Source: Hyphomicrobiales bacterium (GTDB lineage: Bacteria; Pseudomonadota; Alphaproteobacteria; Rhizobiales; Beijerinckiaceae). From it: 64,000 nucleotides of DNA. The notes beneath the pieces were generated by a model. That model was given only the letters and a program-made list of their open reading frames with translations. It was not told where the DNA came from and searched no databases. The DNA is taken from assembly GCA_019247795.1 (NCBI GenBank), contig JAFBAK010000140.1:1-64000 (forward strand), read 5' to 3'. The position numbers were made by a program, and so were the translations under genes. This document shows, piece by piece, positions 40,073-48,985 of this stretch; the stretch's first letter is position 1; each line of letters opens with the position of its first letter.

Positions 40073-40226
40073 CCGGCCAAAAACTGCGGCAAACTGCGGC
40101 AAAAAAGTGACAGTCAGGGTCGGCAGCGCCTGCTAGGCTGGCACGTTTCCTCAATTGATTCGAGCGCGCCGCCGCTCGTTGCTCAGCTTACGAATTTTCA
40201 TTCCTCCCAAGCGGAGATTTTGTTTC

Positions 40227-41021
40227 GTGGAGATAACAAAAAGTCGCTCGCGGCGGCCTCGCGGCGCCAAAGCTTGGGTTGCGCTATCGATCATGTTGTT
40301 CGCGCCGGCTTTGCTCTCGGGCTGTGCAAGCGTCCAACGGGACGCGTCGCTCCCCATCAACGATCCCAATGAGAAATCCAATCGCGCCGTATTCGCGGCG
40401 AACCAGGCGGTCCTCCATCCTTTGTCTCAAGCGGTCAAGACCGTCACGCCCGGCCCCATCCACGATCGACTGCACGATTTGAATGCGAACCTGCAAGAGC
40501 CGCGTGTTTTTGCAAACGACGTTCTCCAAGGGCGCTTTCAAGCGGCAATCACGACATTCGGACGTTTCATCACGAATTCATCGATCGGCATCGGTGGTCT
40601 TTTCGATGTGGCCACGCTTGGGGGATTGCCACGCCAAAGCGGCGACTTCGGCCAGACCTTGTTCGTCTGGGGCGTCAGCGAAGGCCCTTATATGCTGCTG
40701 CCCTACTTTGGTCCGTCGACGGCGCGCGACGCCTTTGGCACGATCGTCGATACGGTCGGCGATCCCGTCGGCTGGTTCTTAGGCCAACGTTTCGGCTGGG
40801 GGGCGACGGTCGGCACCGGCTTGTTGGACGCCTCCGTTCGGCTATCGGAGCTCAAGGAAGCCGAGGACGTATCGATCGATTTTTATGCCTTCCTGCGTTC
40901 CGCCTATTACCAGCAGCGCCGCGCGGATCTGCGTGAGGCGCTAGGCCTGCCGCCGGTCGTCGAATCGCCGGCCACCACGCCAGTCCCCCAGGGACGAGCC
41001 AAACACGCGAAATCCCGCTGA
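40227..41021 (+). CDS. mlaA: MlaA/VacJ family lipoprotein
   Basis: Lipobox LLSGC; NDPNEKSNRAVFAANQAV, SSIGIGGLFDVATLGGLPRQSGDFGQTLFVWGVSEGPYMLLPYFGPSTARD; GTG start inferred. Confidence 0.92.
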   Translation: MEITKSRSRRPRGAKAWVALSIMLFAPALLSGCASVQRDASLPINDPNEKSNRAVFAANQAVLHPLSQAVKTVTPGPIHDRLHDLNANLQEPRVFANDVLQGRFQAAITTFGRFITNSSIGIGGLFDVATLGGLPRQSGDFGQTLFVWGVSEGPYMLLPYFGPSTARDAFGTIVDTVGDPVGWFLGQRFGWGATVGTGLLDASVRLSELKEAEDVSIDFYAFLRSAYYQQRRADLREALGLPPVVESPATTPVPQGRAKHAKSR

Positions 41022-41060
41022 CCTTCCGAGTGGTCGCGCAGGCGATTACGCGTGACTTGA

Positions 41061-41840
41061 TTAGACGCGGAAAACGTAACTTTGCGTGCCGTCCCGATCG
41101 ATGTCGGGTGGGAATGACGCGTGCTTGTCCGCATAGTAGCGAGCCCGTTGATCACCGTATTTCGCGAGATTGTAGGTGAGGTAGAGCACGCGCCTTGCCT
41201 GAGCCGTGTAGTTGGGTTTCGAGGCGTGCGGCACGAAGGAATCGAAGAAGATCACGTCGCCGGGCTCGGTTGGAATTGCGCGCAACGGCAAAGCGTCTTC
41301 AGCCATCGGACGCCACTCCTCGCCGAGCAATCCCTCACGGTGATGTCCGGCGGCGATTTCAAGACAGCCATTCTCGATGGTGGTGGGATCGATCGTCACC
41401 ATGGCGGTGACGAAGAGCGGGGCATATCGGGTCCACCCTGCCTGCTGATCCTGATGCAGCTTGAATCCCGGACCACCGGGCATCTTGAAGTTGATCTTCT
41501 CCTTGAACAACAACGCCGGCCCACCCATAAGCCCGCCCACCCAGCGGGGCAGCGCGCCCTTACGGACCAGCCGGTCGAATCCTTCGTGAAATGGACAGAA
41601 ATTCTCGATGCGTTGGACGAGCCGTCGCCCGGGCTCGGTCAAGCTGTCCTCGTGGTAGACCCAGTGGCGCCCCGAGATCTCCGGCGCGGCAGCAAGTTCC
41701 TCGGTCCAGGCGAGAATATCGGCCGTCTCTTCGGCGCTGAAAAAGCCGCGGGTTACGAGAAAACCGTCCGATTCCATGGCGGCTCGTTGCGTCGCGTCGG
41801 GCTCGAATGGCGCAGTATCCTGCATCTTTGGCTTCCTCAT
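41061..41840 (-). CDS. Phytanoyl-CoA dioxygenase (PhyH)-family Fe(II)/2OG oxygenase
   Basis: KLHQDQQAGW (HxD), ENGCLEIAAGHH, GDVIFFDSFVPHASKPNYTAQARRVLYLTYN. Confidence 0.88.
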   Translation of the reverse strand: MRKPKMQDTAPFEPDATQRAAMESDGFLVTRGFFSAEETADILAWTEELAAAPEISGRHWVYHEDSLTEPGRRLVQRIENFCPFHEGFDRLVRKGALPRWVGGLMGGPALLFKEKINFKMPGGPGFKLHQDQQAGWTRYAPLFVTAMVTIDPTTIENGCLEIAAGHHREGLLGEEWRPMAEDALPLRAIPTEPGDVIFFDSFVPHASKPNYTAQARRVLYLTYNLAKYGDQRARYYADKHASFPPDIDRDGTQSYVFRV

Positions 41841-42607
41841 TCTCCGAGCAGCGGCAGAAGCGCGCGCGCCTTGATCACGTCCTGCGGGAAGTCGATCTCG
41901 GTCCAGGGCAAGCCACTGATGTCCTCGAAGCCGAAGCGGTCCGGCGGACTTGCGAGAATCATGTCCCGGATGGGCTCCTCGTATTCGAGGCTCGTCAGCC
42001 CCGATTCCACATAGGCTTGCGCACGCTTGGCCAGCTCCGCCGCCGCATCTTGCGTGAAGCGAAAGAACCCGACGGACTCGCCGTGCCATTCATGGGGTAT
42101 TTTTGGCCGTTTGTGAAAATCGACGATGTGGCCATTCGCCACGCATAGTTTGACGGGCTCGTCGCCCGGTTCGATGTCGCGATCAAGCAGAAGGCAGTTC
42201 GGCTTATCGGCACGAAGCAAGCGGGCCAGCAGCCGCACGTCATAGAGCACATCGGCATCCATCAGGATCACCGGCGTGCCGCTTTCCAGGATTTCCCGGC
42301 CCGTGAGCAAGGAAACGATGCTGCCCTTTTCGAAATCAGGATTGATGATGAGCCGCGCCGATGCACCTCCATTGCCATCCAGTTCCTTGCGAATCGCGTC
42401 CTCGCGATAGCCGACCACAATGCTGATGTCGGTCACCTGCGCCGCGCGCAGACTCGCGAGATGCCGCTCGAGCAAGCTGCGCCCACCGAAGCGCAAGAGA
42501 GCCTTGGGCAATTCTTCCCCATTCGGCCTGCCGTCATGCAGCCGCACACCCGCGCCCGCCGCGAGGATCAAGGCGCGTGGGGCCGCTTGACCGGAATGGC
42601 TCGACAC
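41837..42607 (-). CDS. Nucleotidyltransferase (MobA/LicC/IPCT-like NTP transferase)
   Basis: RALILAAGAGVRLHDG...LPKALLRFGGRSLLERHLASLR; PVILMDADVLYD; GTG start inferred; overlaps PhyH by 4 nt. Confidence 0.87.
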   Translation of the reverse strand: MSSHSGQAAPRALILAAGAGVRLHDGRPNGEELPKALLRFGGRSLLERHLASLRAAQVTDISIVVGYREDAIRKELDGNGGASARLIINPDFEKGSIVSLLTGREILESGTPVILMDADVLYDVRLLARLLRADKPNCLLLDRDIEPGDEPVKLCVANGHIVDFHKRPKIPHEWHGESVGFFRFTQDAAAELAKRAQAYVESGLTSLEYEEPIRDMILASPPDRFGFEDISGLPWTEIDFPQDVIKARALLPLLGE

Positions 42608-42663
42608 GGGATCGTCTTCCCGTGTTCGACAGACGATGTCAACGCGTGGCCGCATCGCGCGAT

Positions 42664-43704
42664 ATGATGACAACCGCGGGAAAGTGCTCAGGAAGACGGA
42701 TGAAGCTCGGTGCACTGCTCGGAGTTGTCGTGCTTGCTGCCTTGGTCGCCTGGATGCTGGCGAATGAAGGGGCGGTGTGGCGCATACTCGATCTCGTCCG
42801 ACAAGCCGGTTGGATCGGCCTGACCGCAATCGTGCTCTTCCATGTCGTCCAGCTCGTATTCTCCGCTGAAGGCTGGCGCGTCCTCCTCGATCCGGCGACG
42901 AAACGGCCGAGCCTTTTCTTCTACATGGTAGCACGCTGGATCCGCGAGGCAGTCAACAATCTTTTGCCCGTTGCGCAGATCGGCGGCGAGTTCGTCGGCG
43001 CCCGTCTGCTGAACCGACAAGGTGCGGAGCTACGAGCATCGATTGCGAGCGCAATCGCGGACCTCACCGTTGAATTGGTTACGCAGATCGCGTTCACCCT
43101 CGTCGGGCTCGCGGCCTTGCTGCTCACCGCAGGCAATGGGCCGACGGCCCGCCTGGTCGCCATCCTCCTCTTTGCCGCCGCGGCGGTTGCCGCCGCATTC
43201 GTCGCCGCGCAGTGGATGGGCCTTGCGCATCTGATCGAGATCTCGGTGATGAGAATCGGCCGCATGATCGGCTGGAAGGAGTCTGGCGAGGAGCCGGCTC
43301 TCCACGCGGCGCTCATGGAGATCTACGGCGCGAAGCGGCGGCTCCTGAGGGCGGCACTCAACCATCTGATTTCCTGGCTCCTCGGAAGTGTCGAGGTGTG
43401 GTTGGCGTTCCGCCTTATCGGGAGCGACGTCGAGCTTGCCACCGCGCTCGTGATCGAGAGTCTCGGCCAGGCATTCAAGGCGGTCGGTTTTGCCGTTCCG
43501 GCCGCCCTCGGCGTGCAGGAGGGAGGTTACGTCATCGTCTGCGGGCTTTACGGCCTGTCGCCGGAAGTCGCGATCGCGCTGTCGTTGATCAAGCGCCTGC
43601 GCGAGATCGCGCTCGGACTGCCGGCCCTCGCGGCGTGGCAATGGCTCGAATCGAGGCCCGGGCGAGAAAAGGCGTCATTTCCATCGTCGAGAGGCGCCTC
43701 GTGA
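42664..43704 (+). CDS. hpnL: HpnL-type lysylphosphatidylglycerol synthase-like membrane protein
   Basis: Multi-TM; WIREAVNNLLPVAQIGGEFVGARLL, ALVIESLGQAFKAVGFAVPAALGVQEGGYVIVCGLYGLSPEVAIALSLIKRLREI. Confidence 0.82.
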   Translation: MMTTAGKCSGRRMKLGALLGVVVLAALVAWMLANEGAVWRILDLVRQAGWIGLTAIVLFHVVQLVFSAEGWRVLLDPATKRPSLFFYMVARWIREAVNNLLPVAQIGGEFVGARLLNRQGAELRASIASAIADLTVELVTQIAFTLVGLAALLLTAGNGPTARLVAILLFAAAAVAAAFVAAQWMGLAHLIEISVMRIGRMIGWKESGEEPALHAALMEIYGAKRRLLRAALNHLISWLLGSVEVWLAFRLIGSDVELATALVIESLGQAFKAVGFAVPAALGVQEGGYVIVCGLYGLSPEVAIALSLIKRLREIALGLPALAAWQWLESRPGREKASFPSSRGAS

Positions 43705-44303
43705 TCGGTGGTTCCTGGACGCATCTCCTCGTTCGCCAATTGATCAGGCCGCTGCTCGGCACGCCGGTCAAGCCCAACCATCTGACAACCTTGCGTCTCG
43801 TTTCCGGTCTTGCCGCGTGCGCCTGTTTCTCGCTCGGCACTCCTTCCGGAACGGGATGGGGCGGCGCGATCTGGCTGATCTCCGCCCTCCTCGATCGCGC
43901 CGATGGGGAGCTTGCGCGAATAGGCGACATGCGCAGCGAGAGCGGCCATCGTTACGATTACGTTTCGGATGTTCTCGTCAACACGGTTTTTTTTGTCGCC
44001 GTCGGCGTGGGATTGCGCAATTCATGGCTCGGCGCCTGGTCGATACCGCTCGGCTTGCTCGCCGGCGTCGCTCTCTTCTTATGCATGTGGTGGTCGGAAC
44101 TTTTGGAGCGGCAGAGTGAGCCGGACACGCGCGCCTATGGCGGAAAATGGGGTTTTGATCCGGACGACGCGCTGATGCTGATGGCACCCTTCGCTTGGCT
44201 TGGATGGCTCGCGCCGATTCTGGTCGGAGCCGCAGCGGTCGCTCCCTTCGTGGCGGCCGCCACGGGAGTGCGATTGCTGCGGCTGAAAAACGCCAGCGCC
44301 TGA
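43641..44303 (+). CDS. CDP-alcohol phosphatidyltransferase family protein
   Basis: Complete family motif DRADGELARIGDMRSESGHRYDYVSD (DxxDGxxAR-x8-GxxxDxxxD). Confidence 0.9.
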   Translation: MARIEARARKGVISIVERRLVIGGSWTHLLVRQLIRPLLGTPVKPNHLTTLRLVSGLAACACFSLGTPSGTGWGGAIWLISALLDRADGELARIGDMRSESGHRYDYVSDVLVNTVFFVAVGVGLRNSWLGAWSIPLGLLAGVALFLCMWWSELLERQSEPDTRAYGGKWGFDPDDALMLMAPFAWLGWLAPILVGAAAVAPFVAAATGVRLLRLKNASA

Positions 44304-44314
44304 GTGGTCCGGCC

Positions 44315-44917
44315 TTAGATCTTCGTGCCGCGCAAAGGGGAACCGCTTGAACGCAGCGTCCAACGTCCGTCGCATCGCGAAAGCACCGTCACGGTCAGCG
44401 GAGCCACATCGATGCGCCAGAATGAGCGAGCGTGCGCTCCAATCGCGTGGATGATCGCGGCTCGCACGACGGCGGGATGCGTCACTGCGGCAAAGCGGCC
44501 AGGTTCCTCCAGCAGCGTGTTCAACCAGTGAGCCACCCTGGCGAGCACGGCGCAAATCGATTCGCCGTCGTGAGGAGCAGCGCCGGGATCGCTCAGCCAG
44601 TCGCCGATGGCTGCTGGCTCCGCCTCTTGTACTTCGGCCAGTGGACGGCCCGTCCATCGTCCATAGTCGCAGTCTCGCAAAGCCAACTCGATGACCGGCT
44701 CAAGCGCCAAGGCGCGTGCCGTCTCAATCGTGCGCAGCTCGGGACCCGTCCAGGCGCGCCGCAAACGAAGCGCCAGACCGAGCTTCGCCGCTTTGTCACG
44801 CGCGGACGCGTCGATGCTCTCGTCGACAGGAAAGGCTGCCCGGCGCAGAGCGGGCGTCGAGGCATGACTGATCAGTATTACGCTCGTAACCAACGATGTG
44901 TTTTTCTTGGCGCGCAC
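44315..44917 (-). CDS. Histidine phosphatase superfamily-like protein with altered catalytic motif
   Basis: VILISHASTPALRRAAFPVDE (SHAS in place of RHG), AWTGPELRTIETARAL, DYGRWTGRPLAEV, GESICAVLARV, VTHPAVVRAAI. Confidence 0.82.
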   Translation of the reverse strand: MRAKKNTSLVTSVILISHASTPALRRAAFPVDESIDASARDKAAKLGLALRLRRAWTGPELRTIETARALALEPVIELALRDCDYGRWTGRPLAEVQEAEPAAIGDWLSDPGAAPHDGESICAVLARVAHWLNTLLEEPGRFAAVTHPAVVRAAIIHAIGAHARSFWRIDVAPLTVTVLSRCDGRWTLRSSGSPLRGTKI

Positions 44918-44934
44918 TCGTTTGACATGCCTTT

Positions 44935-45075
44935 ATGAAGTACCTAGCCTGAGCTTGTCAGGAGTCGGGAAGCCGGTGCAAGTCCGGCACGGTCGCGCCA
45001 CTGTAATCGTTACGAAACCCAACGAATCGTATCGTCAGTCAGACCCCCTCCGGGCGAGGTGAGCATTAGCGGGAC
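44935..45075 (+). promoter_or_regulatory. Cobalamin riboswitch upstream of cbtBA
   Basis: ggagtcgggaagccggtgcaagtccggcacggtcgcgccactgtaat...gtcagtcagacccc matches the B12-element core and the 3' box. Confidence 0.88.
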
Positions 45076-45097
45076 GCGCTATCCCAAGGAGCATCAC

Positions 45098-45307
45098 ATG
45101 ACCCACGCCGCGCTCGAGCGGGTTGCCGCTCCCACCGCTATTCCGCTCAAGGATCTTGTTCCCTGGGCGATCTTTGGCGGGTTGCTGATGCTGCTCGCGA
45201 TCTATTTCGTGGGTGCCGAGCAGGGGGCAACCTCGATCTTCTCCGGCATGTATGTCCACGAATTCGTTCACGACGGAAGGCACTTGTTGGGGTTCCCCTG
45301 CCATTGA
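45098..45307 (+). CDS. cbtB: Cobalt transporter subunit CbtB
   Basis: Single TM and His-rich C-terminus YVHEFVHDGRHLLGFPCH. Confidence 0.93.
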   Translation: MTHAALERVAAPTAIPLKDLVPWAIFGGLLMLLAIYFVGAEQGATSIFSGMYVHEFVHDGRHLLGFPCH

Positions 45308-45325
45308 TCATCGAGGGCGTTCACA

Positions 45326-46084
45326 ATGGTCAGCCGCCTTCTCGTCCGGGGGATGCTCGTCGGGGTCGTGGCGGGATTGCTTTGTTTCGTTTTCCTGAAA
45401 ACGTTCGGAGAGCCGCAGGTCGATCGCGCCATCGCCTTCGAGACCCAGCTGGATGAAGCCAAAGCAGCCGCTCACAAAGCCATGGGCATGGATATGTCCA
45501 AGGAGGAGCAGCCTGAGCTCGTCAGCCGAGAAATGCAGGCTGGCCTGGGTCTCTTTACGGGCGTGCTCGTCTATAGCACCGCCTTCGGCGGCTTGTTCGC
45601 CCTGGCCTTCGCCTTCGCTTATGGTCGCGCGCCCGAAGCGGCAACGCCTCGAGCTCTCTCGGCGCTCTTGGCGGTCATCGGCTTCGTCGCGATCTATTTG
45701 ATCCCGAATCTGAAATATCCCGCCAATCCGCCGTCGGTCGGTGAGCCCGACACGATCGGTATACGCACGGCTCTCTACTTGACCATGATTGCCGTCTCCA
45801 TCGCCGGCATGATCGCTTCCGTATCACTCAAACGGTTCGTCAGCGGCAGTTGGGGGGCTTGGAACGGGACATTGGCCGCGGTCGGCACATATCTGGTCCT
45901 CATGGTGCTGGCGGGGCTTTTGCTCCCGTCGATCAATGAGGTTCCGGACCAGTTTCCCGCCGTGGTGCTGTGGAATTTTCGCCTCGCCTCCGTAGGCGCT
46001 CAGCTGATCATGTGGGCCGCCCTGGGCGTTCTGTTTGGAGCCCTGACGCAGCGGGCTTCGGCGCGAGGCGCTCTGGTGGGCTGA
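45326..46084 (+). CDS. cbtA: Cobalt transporter subunit CbtA
   Basis: Polytopic membrane protein MVSRLLVRGMLVGVVAGLLCFVFLKTFGEPQVDRAIAFE directly after cbtB. Confidence 0.93.
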   Translation: MVSRLLVRGMLVGVVAGLLCFVFLKTFGEPQVDRAIAFETQLDEAKAAAHKAMGMDMSKEEQPELVSREMQAGLGLFTGVLVYSTAFGGLFALAFAFAYGRAPEAATPRALSALLAVIGFVAIYLIPNLKYPANPPSVGEPDTIGIRTALYLTMIAVSIAGMIASVSLKRFVSGSWGAWNGTLAAVGTYLVLMVLAGLLLPSINEVPDQFPAVVLWNFRLASVGAQLIMWAALGVLFGALTQRASARGALVG

Positions 46085-46126
46085 GGTCCGGACTCCGGTT
46101 CGTCGCGATTTTGCCTGCTCGGCTAG

Positions 46127-47167
46127 TCAATGCCCGGCGCGCCGAGTGTCGTGCTCCGATTGCTCATCATCCACGTCATCCGGCAATGCTTGGCGGTCGA
46201 AGAAGGCGCTCCACGCCGAGAGGGATGGAGCAGGTTCGCCACTGGCGCGCATCTGCCTCAGAGCGACTCGAATGCCGGTCCTGGCAAATTTGGTACTCGG
46301 GAAATCGAATCTTGCCGCATCCAAGCCCCGGCAGACCGCCTGTCTGGCGCGTTCTTTGAGCGCGAACAATTCCGGATCGCCATATTTCGCGAGAAGCGCT
46401 TGGAAACGCCTGTGCAGCCGCTGATCGAAGCACCGCTCGCTTCCGTTCCGTTCCTTGGTGGGATGGGCCGGATAGAGATGCGCGCAAGGGACGAGGCCAG
46501 CGGGGATTGGATGGGTTGCCGCGTGGGTTCGCCCGCTTTGAAGCAGCTTGGGCAGGACATGCGTGTGGGGTCCGTCCGGGCTTTGGCCGCCTGACGCGGG
46601 GATGGGCTGATAGACCTCGACGCGGCCGAGGCGTGTTGCGAACACCCGATGCGGGCCGTGGCTGAGGATTGCAGCGATGGCCGGATTCCCCGGCGCGAAC
46701 AGGCTCCTTTTTTCAGCCGCTCGCAGTGTTTGAATGAGGTCTGCATTCGCCGTTCGGACGCAAATATCGGCCTGCAGGATGCCAAGTCCGAGATCGAAGA
46801 GGATCGCACCGCGATCTTGATCGCGGAGCGCCGCCGTGTCAGGGCCGAGCTCCGTGACAACATGCCGTCCGTGCATGGCGCAGTCGCTCAGGCTCGAGCA
46901 GAGTGCGACCGCGTGGTTCCATTGCGTCGGATTGGCACTCAACGTCTCGTAGGCGACCGGCTGCAGGCCCGCGAAACGTTCAAAGCGGATGCCGCCGAGC
47001 TGGGTTGCAACGCTCAAGGCCGTGCCGTCGACAGCGACCTCGACCGCTTCGTTGGGATCGCGGACGAACTCGGCGATCGCGCCGAAGGTGCCTGCGCTCC
47101 AGCCCGTGCTCGCATCTTGCAGCTCGCGTGCGAGCCAGTTCTTGATGTCGTCAGCCTCGCTCTTCAT
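46127..47167 (-). CDS. Uncharacterised His-rich protein at the end of the btu operon
   Basis: MKSEADDIKNWLARELQDASTGWSAGTFGAIAEF...; GPHTHVLPKLLQSGRTHAATHPIPAGLVPCAHLYPAHP; overlaps the 3' end of the ABC ATPase gene. Confidence 0.75.
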   Translation of the reverse strand: MKSEADDIKNWLARELQDASTGWSAGTFGAIAEFVRDPNEAVEVAVDGTALSVATQLGGIRFERFAGLQPVAYETLSANPTQWNHAVALCSSLSDCAMHGRHVVTELGPDTAALRDQDRGAILFDLGLGILQADICVRTANADLIQTLRAAEKRSLFAPGNPAIAAILSHGPHRVFATRLGRVEVYQPIPASGGQSPDGPHTHVLPKLLQSGRTHAATHPIPAGLVPCAHLYPAHPTKERNGSERCFDQRLHRRFQALLAKYGDPELFALKERARQAVCRGLDAARFDFPSTKFARTGIRVALRQMRASGEPAPSLSAWSAFFDRQALPDDVDDEQSEHDTRRAGH

Positions 47168-47963
47168 CGCCCCGCTCCTCCTCCTTGTCATCCGCTTGCA
47201 GCGTGCGCCACGTCACGAGATACGGCGCGCCATCATGGTGGCCGCGAACCACCTCGACGCCATAGATTTCCGAAATCAGATCATCGCCGAGCGTCGTCGG
47301 CGCTCCATCGAGAACGATGCGGCCCCGGTCGAGGAGCACGATGCGGTCACAGTAGCGCGTCGCGAGCGTCAGATCGTGGAGAACGACGATGACGCCGGCA
47401 CCGCGACTTGCGACGGAGCGCAGCAAATCCATGGCCTGAAGCTGGTGCAGCGGGTCGAGCGCTGCGGTCGGCTCGTCGGCCAGCAGCATCTCGGCCTCGA
47501 CGGCGAGCGCACGGGCGAGCAGGACCCGCATGCGTTCGCCTCCCGACAAGGTGTGGAATATCCGTCCGCGCAAGCGAGCGGTTCTCGTCGCATGAAGCGC
47601 GGCCTCGACGGCCCGCTCGTCACCGGGACTGTCGGCGGCGAAAAGTCGTCGATGCGGCAGGCGCCCGAGCGCGACGAGATGGTCGACGCGAAGCGACCAT
47701 TCAACCCTGCCGTTTTGGGCAAGGTAGGCGATCCGGCGCGCGAACTCTCGGCGAATGAGATCTGTCGAGAGCCTGCCATCGACGTGAAGGGCCCCTCGGT
47801 CAGGCTGGTGAAGGCCGGCAAGTACGCGCAGCAAAGTCGTCTTGCCCGCACCATTCGGGCCGATGAGGCCGACAAGCTCGCCCGGCTCAAACGCGAGCGA
47901 CACGCGATCGAGCACCTGTGCTCCGCCAAGTGAAACGCTGACCTCGTCGGCTGCAATCCTCAT
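47151..47963 (-). CDS. btuD: Cobalamin ABC transporter ATP-binding protein
   Basis: GLIGPNGAGKTTLLRVLAGL Walker A, LSGGERMRVLLARAL signature, LLADEPTAALD. Confidence 0.9.
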   Translation of the reverse strand: MRIAADEVSVSLGGAQVLDRVSLAFEPGELVGLIGPNGAGKTTLLRVLAGLHQPDRGALHVDGRLSTDLIRREFARRIAYLAQNGRVEWSLRVDHLVALGRLPHRRLFAADSPGDERAVEAALHATRTARLRGRIFHTLSGGERMRVLLARALAVEAEMLLADEPTAALDPLHQLQAMDLLRSVASRGAGVIVVLHDLTLATRYCDRIVLLDRGRIVLDGAPTTLGDDLISEIYGVEVVRGHHDGAPYLVTWRTLQADDKEEERGDEERG

Positions 47964-48985
47964 CAGCGTTCGCTCCTGTGGCGATAGACGAGGCTGAAGA
48001 GGAAAGGGGCGCCGATGAGCGCCGTCACGACCCCGAGCTTCAGCTCGGGGTGGATGGGCAGGAGCCGAACCACGATATCGGCGCCGAGCAGCAGCGACGC
48101 ACCCCCAAAACCGCTCACCAGCAGCAGACGCCCTGGCCGGTTTCCCACATAGGGGCGCAGCAGATGCGGCACGACCAGGCCGACGAAACCGATCGTGCCC
48201 GTGACCGCGACAGCGCTTCCGACCGCAAGTGCTGCACCGCCGATGACCTTGAGGCGCAGCTTTTGCAGATCGAAGCCGAGGCTCGCCGCCGTATCTTCGC
48301 CGAGCGTCAGACCGTCGAGCGCCGGTGCGGTCGAGACCAGGAGCGCCCAGCCGATCGCCATGAGCGGCAACACGAGCCAGAGCTGCGGAAGGCTGCGATC
48401 GGCGAGCGATCCCATGAGCCAGAAGATGATCTCGAAAGCCGCATAGGGGTTGGGAGAAAGGTTGAGCGCAAGCGTGGTCAACGCGCCGGCGAAGCTGTTG
48501 ATGGCGATGCCCGCGAGGATCAGGGTGGTCGTGCCGGCACCACGTCCCGCGACGGCGAAGAGCAAGACGGTGGCGAGGATCGCACCGGCAATGCCGCCGA
48601 GCGGCAGCGCGAGCAGAAAGGCGCCAGCGAGCCCTGAGTAGAACACGAGCACGGCGCCGAGCGCGGCTCCCCCCGACACGCCGACGATACCAGGTTCCGC
48701 CAAGGGGTTGCGAAGCAATCCCTGCATCGCGGCTCCGGTGATGCCAAGACTGAAGCCGGCGACGAAACCGAGCGCAGCGCGGGGGACACGCAGTTCGAGC
48801 AGCACCAACGCGGGAAGGCTGTGCGTGCCGCGCAGCGCATCTGACGCAGCAGCCACGATATCGAGCCTGGCATAGCCGATCACCAGGGAGGCGAGCGCCA
48901 TCAGCACGGAGAGCAGCGACAGCCCGAACAGCAATGGGAGAGAGCCCGACCTTCCGGTTGCCACACGTATTGCGTCAGCGCTCAT
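47963..48985 (-). CDS. btuC: Cobalamin ABC transporter permease (FecCD family)
   Basis: GAAMQGLLRNPLAEPGIVGVSGGAALGAV; GFVGLVVPHLLRPYVGNRPGRLL. Confidence 0.9.
   Translation of the reverse strand: MSADAIRVATGRSGSLPLLFGLSLLSVLMALASLVIGYARLDIVAAASDALRGTHSLPALVLLELRVPRAALGFVAGFSLGITGAAMQGLLRNPLAEPGIVGVSGGAALGAVLVFYSGLAGAFLLALPLGGIAGAILATVLLFAVAGRGAGTTTLILAGIAINSFAGALTTLALNLSPNPYAAFEIIFWLMGSLADRSLPQLWLVLPLMAIGWALLVSTAPALDGLTLGEDTAASLGFDLQKLRLKVIGGAALAVGSAVAVTGTIGFVGLVVPHLLRPYVGNRPGRLLLVSGFGGASLLLGADIVVRLLPIHPELKLGVVTALIGAPFLFSLVYRHRSER

Noticed and set aside
40080-40108. Short direct repeat aaactgcggc aaactgcggc between hpnN and mlaA
   Set aside because: Only two 10-bp copies; too short to support a functional claim.
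48195-48641. Plus-strand ORFs antisense to btuC
   Set aside because: btuC FecCD motifs on the minus strand are decisive; these are Ala/Pro/Arg-rich shadows.
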